Shown here piece by piece: positions 61,997 to 64,000 of a stretch of DNA of 64,000 bases (position 1 is the stretch's first letter; every line of letters begins with the position of its first letter). The position numbers were made by a program, and so were the translations under genes. Origin of the DNA: Leidyana gryllorum EB-2025a (taxonomy: Eukaryota > Apicomplexa); assembly GCA_048772705.1 (NCBI GenBank), contig JBLWGC010000213.1, positions 1-64,000 of the forward strand, written 5' to 3'. The notes under the pieces were generated by a model, which did not search any database, was not told where the DNA came from, and worked only from the letters and a program-made list of their open reading frames with translations.

Positions 61997-64000
61997 ATGG
62001 AGCCCGCCACACTCAATGACACCATCCAGCTGGTAGAACCGCTCCCGACGGGAAACACACCGTTATTGGACGGGGAGGCGATTGCGGCTGAGAAGGATTC
62101 CGCTGCCATCAACTCGTCTACATGTGTCTCCAGCGAGCAATTGATGCCTCAATACGACGAACAGCAACTACCAAAGAGCCCTGAGCAGCACTCGCCCGAG
62201 GAGACCTCCATCGAGGAAGTGGCAGATTCTTTACCTAAACCTGAACCCGAACCCGAACAGTCGTCCCACCCTTCGCCTAAACAGGTGGAGATAGAAGAGC
62301 GGCGCGAGGCGTTTTGCGCTGAACAGCCACCCCCACCACCACCACCACTGCTCAAGGATGAAAGTGTGGAGCAACCTGAGAACACTTCCTCTTCGGAGGG
62401 AGACAAACACACAATAGAACCGGAGGTGTTGAGCAAACCTGTTGACCAGGGCGCCGAACCTGAAAGCTTGGGCTCGATGGACCCGGTGGAGGAGGCGCCC
62501 TCCGAGCCCACCGCTGTTGAGATGGACGAGGAAGAGGAAGAAGGTGCTGTTTTGAAAGCTGAGGAAGCCGCCGCTGAGAAAGCCGCTGAGAACGAGTTGA
62601 TTGGGTGTACAACGCGAATGGAAGAGAAGAAGGAGCCAGAGTAAGTCTTGTGTCTGCGTCTGCGTATGTGTTGGTGTTGTCCACTGAGAACTGAATAGTC
62701 CCTTGGCCGCCTCCACTCCCTTGGCCGGCTCCACGTCTTTGATAATCATCTTTTCCCCTGTCGTGCAGTAACCTCCCGACGTTCGAGACACCCGAGGCGG
62801 CTGTGGAGTCTTTGCCCAAGTTGGCTCCCGAGCGAATTGATGAGGAGTCGTCAGAAGTCGAGACGCTCGATCAGGCGTCTCGCCGACCTAACAAGAGAGC
62901 CAGACGTGAGAGTGGGGATTCCTTGCCGTCTATGCGGCCTCGGAAGGAGTCGAGACGGCCCTCAACTCGAGATGACGACACGGAACCGGAGCAGCACACC
63001 AAGACGAAACGTCGAAAGACTCTGCCAGTGCGGCAACACTCGTCGTTGGCGAGTAATGCGGAAGCCGATTCCATCACCGAAATGTAAGCCATCTATTCCG
63101 GCAACGTGGACAATAAAAGTTTAGGTCTTTGGATGCCGTTCCTGATGGATGGAAGCAGCCGTTGTTGTACTTTGTGGAAGGTCGGCCCTACGATTACAGC
63201 AAGAACAAATGGGTTCACGAGTTGGAGGCGGAAGAAAACTCCCAATCGCAGTCGAGTCACAAATCGAATGACCGACGAAACATTCGGTGGTTGCGTTTGG
63301 GAGACTTGTTGATCAAAACGGGGGCCATTTATTTGTCACCGAATGACACCGGAGCCCCCGACACTCCCAACCACGCCGAGGGTCCGACGGCGATCATCCG
63401 CGATCTGTGCGCTCTGGTGCAGGGTGGCGCGAGTGACCCGGTACCTCTGCATCTTGGGGCCTATACGGCCTTAGGACGGGCCAATGCGAGGGATCATATT
63501 AACCTGAGAGCCACGAAATGGGACAGTGGAATCGGGGTCACAAGGGTACTCAAAGCTGGCAATGAGAAGGAAGTGGTGCAGCTGCTGCCCCTCGACCTCA
63601 TAGCCTCGTGTCTCGCGAGCAATTTGCGAGCAATGTTGGCCCATTCAGAGTAAGCCTGCCTTCGTGTGTTCCGCTCACTCAACAACGAGCGGTCGCTGCA
63701 GTTTGTTTCCTGCCCACCTTTTTGCGAGTCCAATGCACTTGTTGCAATTCGGGCCTTCGATTGCCATCCATTTGGCAGTCGCTAATCGGTCACGCCAATT
63801 GGCGGAACTCATTCGAAGTTTCGTTGACTCTGAAACAAAAGCAAAACTCAATGAATTGGAAGATTCGTACAATAAAGGAGTCGGGGGGACTCGGTTAGCC
63901 GGCGGAAGGCGACGCATGGCCAACAAGGCCAAAGAGCACACAGGTTTGCGAACGTATCTCATGTCTAACAGTGATCGACGCGATCTCGAGGAGATAGTGG
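61997..64000 (+). CDS. Unrecognised protein, 3' end beyond window
   Basis: Four exons so far (61997-62640, 62769-63083, 63125-63649, 63702 to the window edge; introns 128, 41 and 52 bp) read about 590 residues without a stop. The first 320 residues are acidic, Glu/Pro-rich and disordered with a PPPPPPPLL run. From about residue 322 a folded part begins (AVPDGWKQPLLYFVEGRPYDY, WLRLGDLLIKTGAIYLSP, TAIIRDLCALV, LPLDLIASCLASNL), followed by a helical segment (IRSFVDSETKAKLNELEDSY) and basic text. No family recognised. Truncated only by the window. Confidence 0.6.

Noticed and set aside
1-64000. Prokaryotic, viral or CRISPR content
   Set aside because: Spliced eukaryotic housekeeping genes cover almost the whole window; no direct-repeat/spacer array, transposase, integrase or capsid-like frame was seen.

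Overview
The window is nuclear DNA of a compact, intron-rich unicellular eukaryote. About 34 protein genes alternate between strands with no operons. Most are split by GT-AG introns of 38-61 bp, and all the standard stop codons are used as stops. Lineage is not settled. The TxH-type MAP kinase recalls apicomplexan MAPK2 and the METTL14 homologue keeps the DPPW motif known from plants, so a protist is likely. I saw no transposon, virus, rRNA or CRISPR array. Gene models were joined by hand by matching splice phase to family sequence; all listed joins are in frame.

Layout. 1-9.4 kb: an F-box protein, two unrecognised proteins and a C-terminal J-domain protein. 9.5-11.5 kb: a tRNA-like sequence, a COPI-associated membrane protein and a small secreted cysteine-rich protein. 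11.5-18.9 kb: PGM3, SEC62, POP1 and a TGH-motif MAP kinase. 20-28.6 kb, all minus strand: RPL26, COG6, a secreted repeat protein, a pICln-like protein, a membrane protein and the proteasome ATPase Rpt2. 28.6-40.4 kb: an unknown protein, LSG1, CZIB, two poorly recognised proteins (one INCENP-like), FARSA and a TBC protein. 40.9-53.4 kb: eIF2A, METTL14, RPL35A, an Aurora-like kinase, NFS1, a membrane protein, a lysine-rich protein, HSP60 and a small basic protein. 53.4-64 kb: a MORN-SAM-kinase fusion, XRN2/Rat1, proteasome beta3, calcineurin B and a gene running off the right edge.

The content is mostly housekeeping: protein synthesis, proteasome, secretion, RNA processing, Fe-S and chaperone functions. 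The unusual part is architecture. Eight divergent pairs have start codons only 17-144 bp apart, often around a 6-7 bp poly(A/T) tract. Three convergent pairs have stop codons that touch or overlap. Several genes begin with tiny exons, one holding only the ATG. The best candidate for something undescribed is the 15-exon MORN-SAM-TKL kinase gene at 53370-56193.
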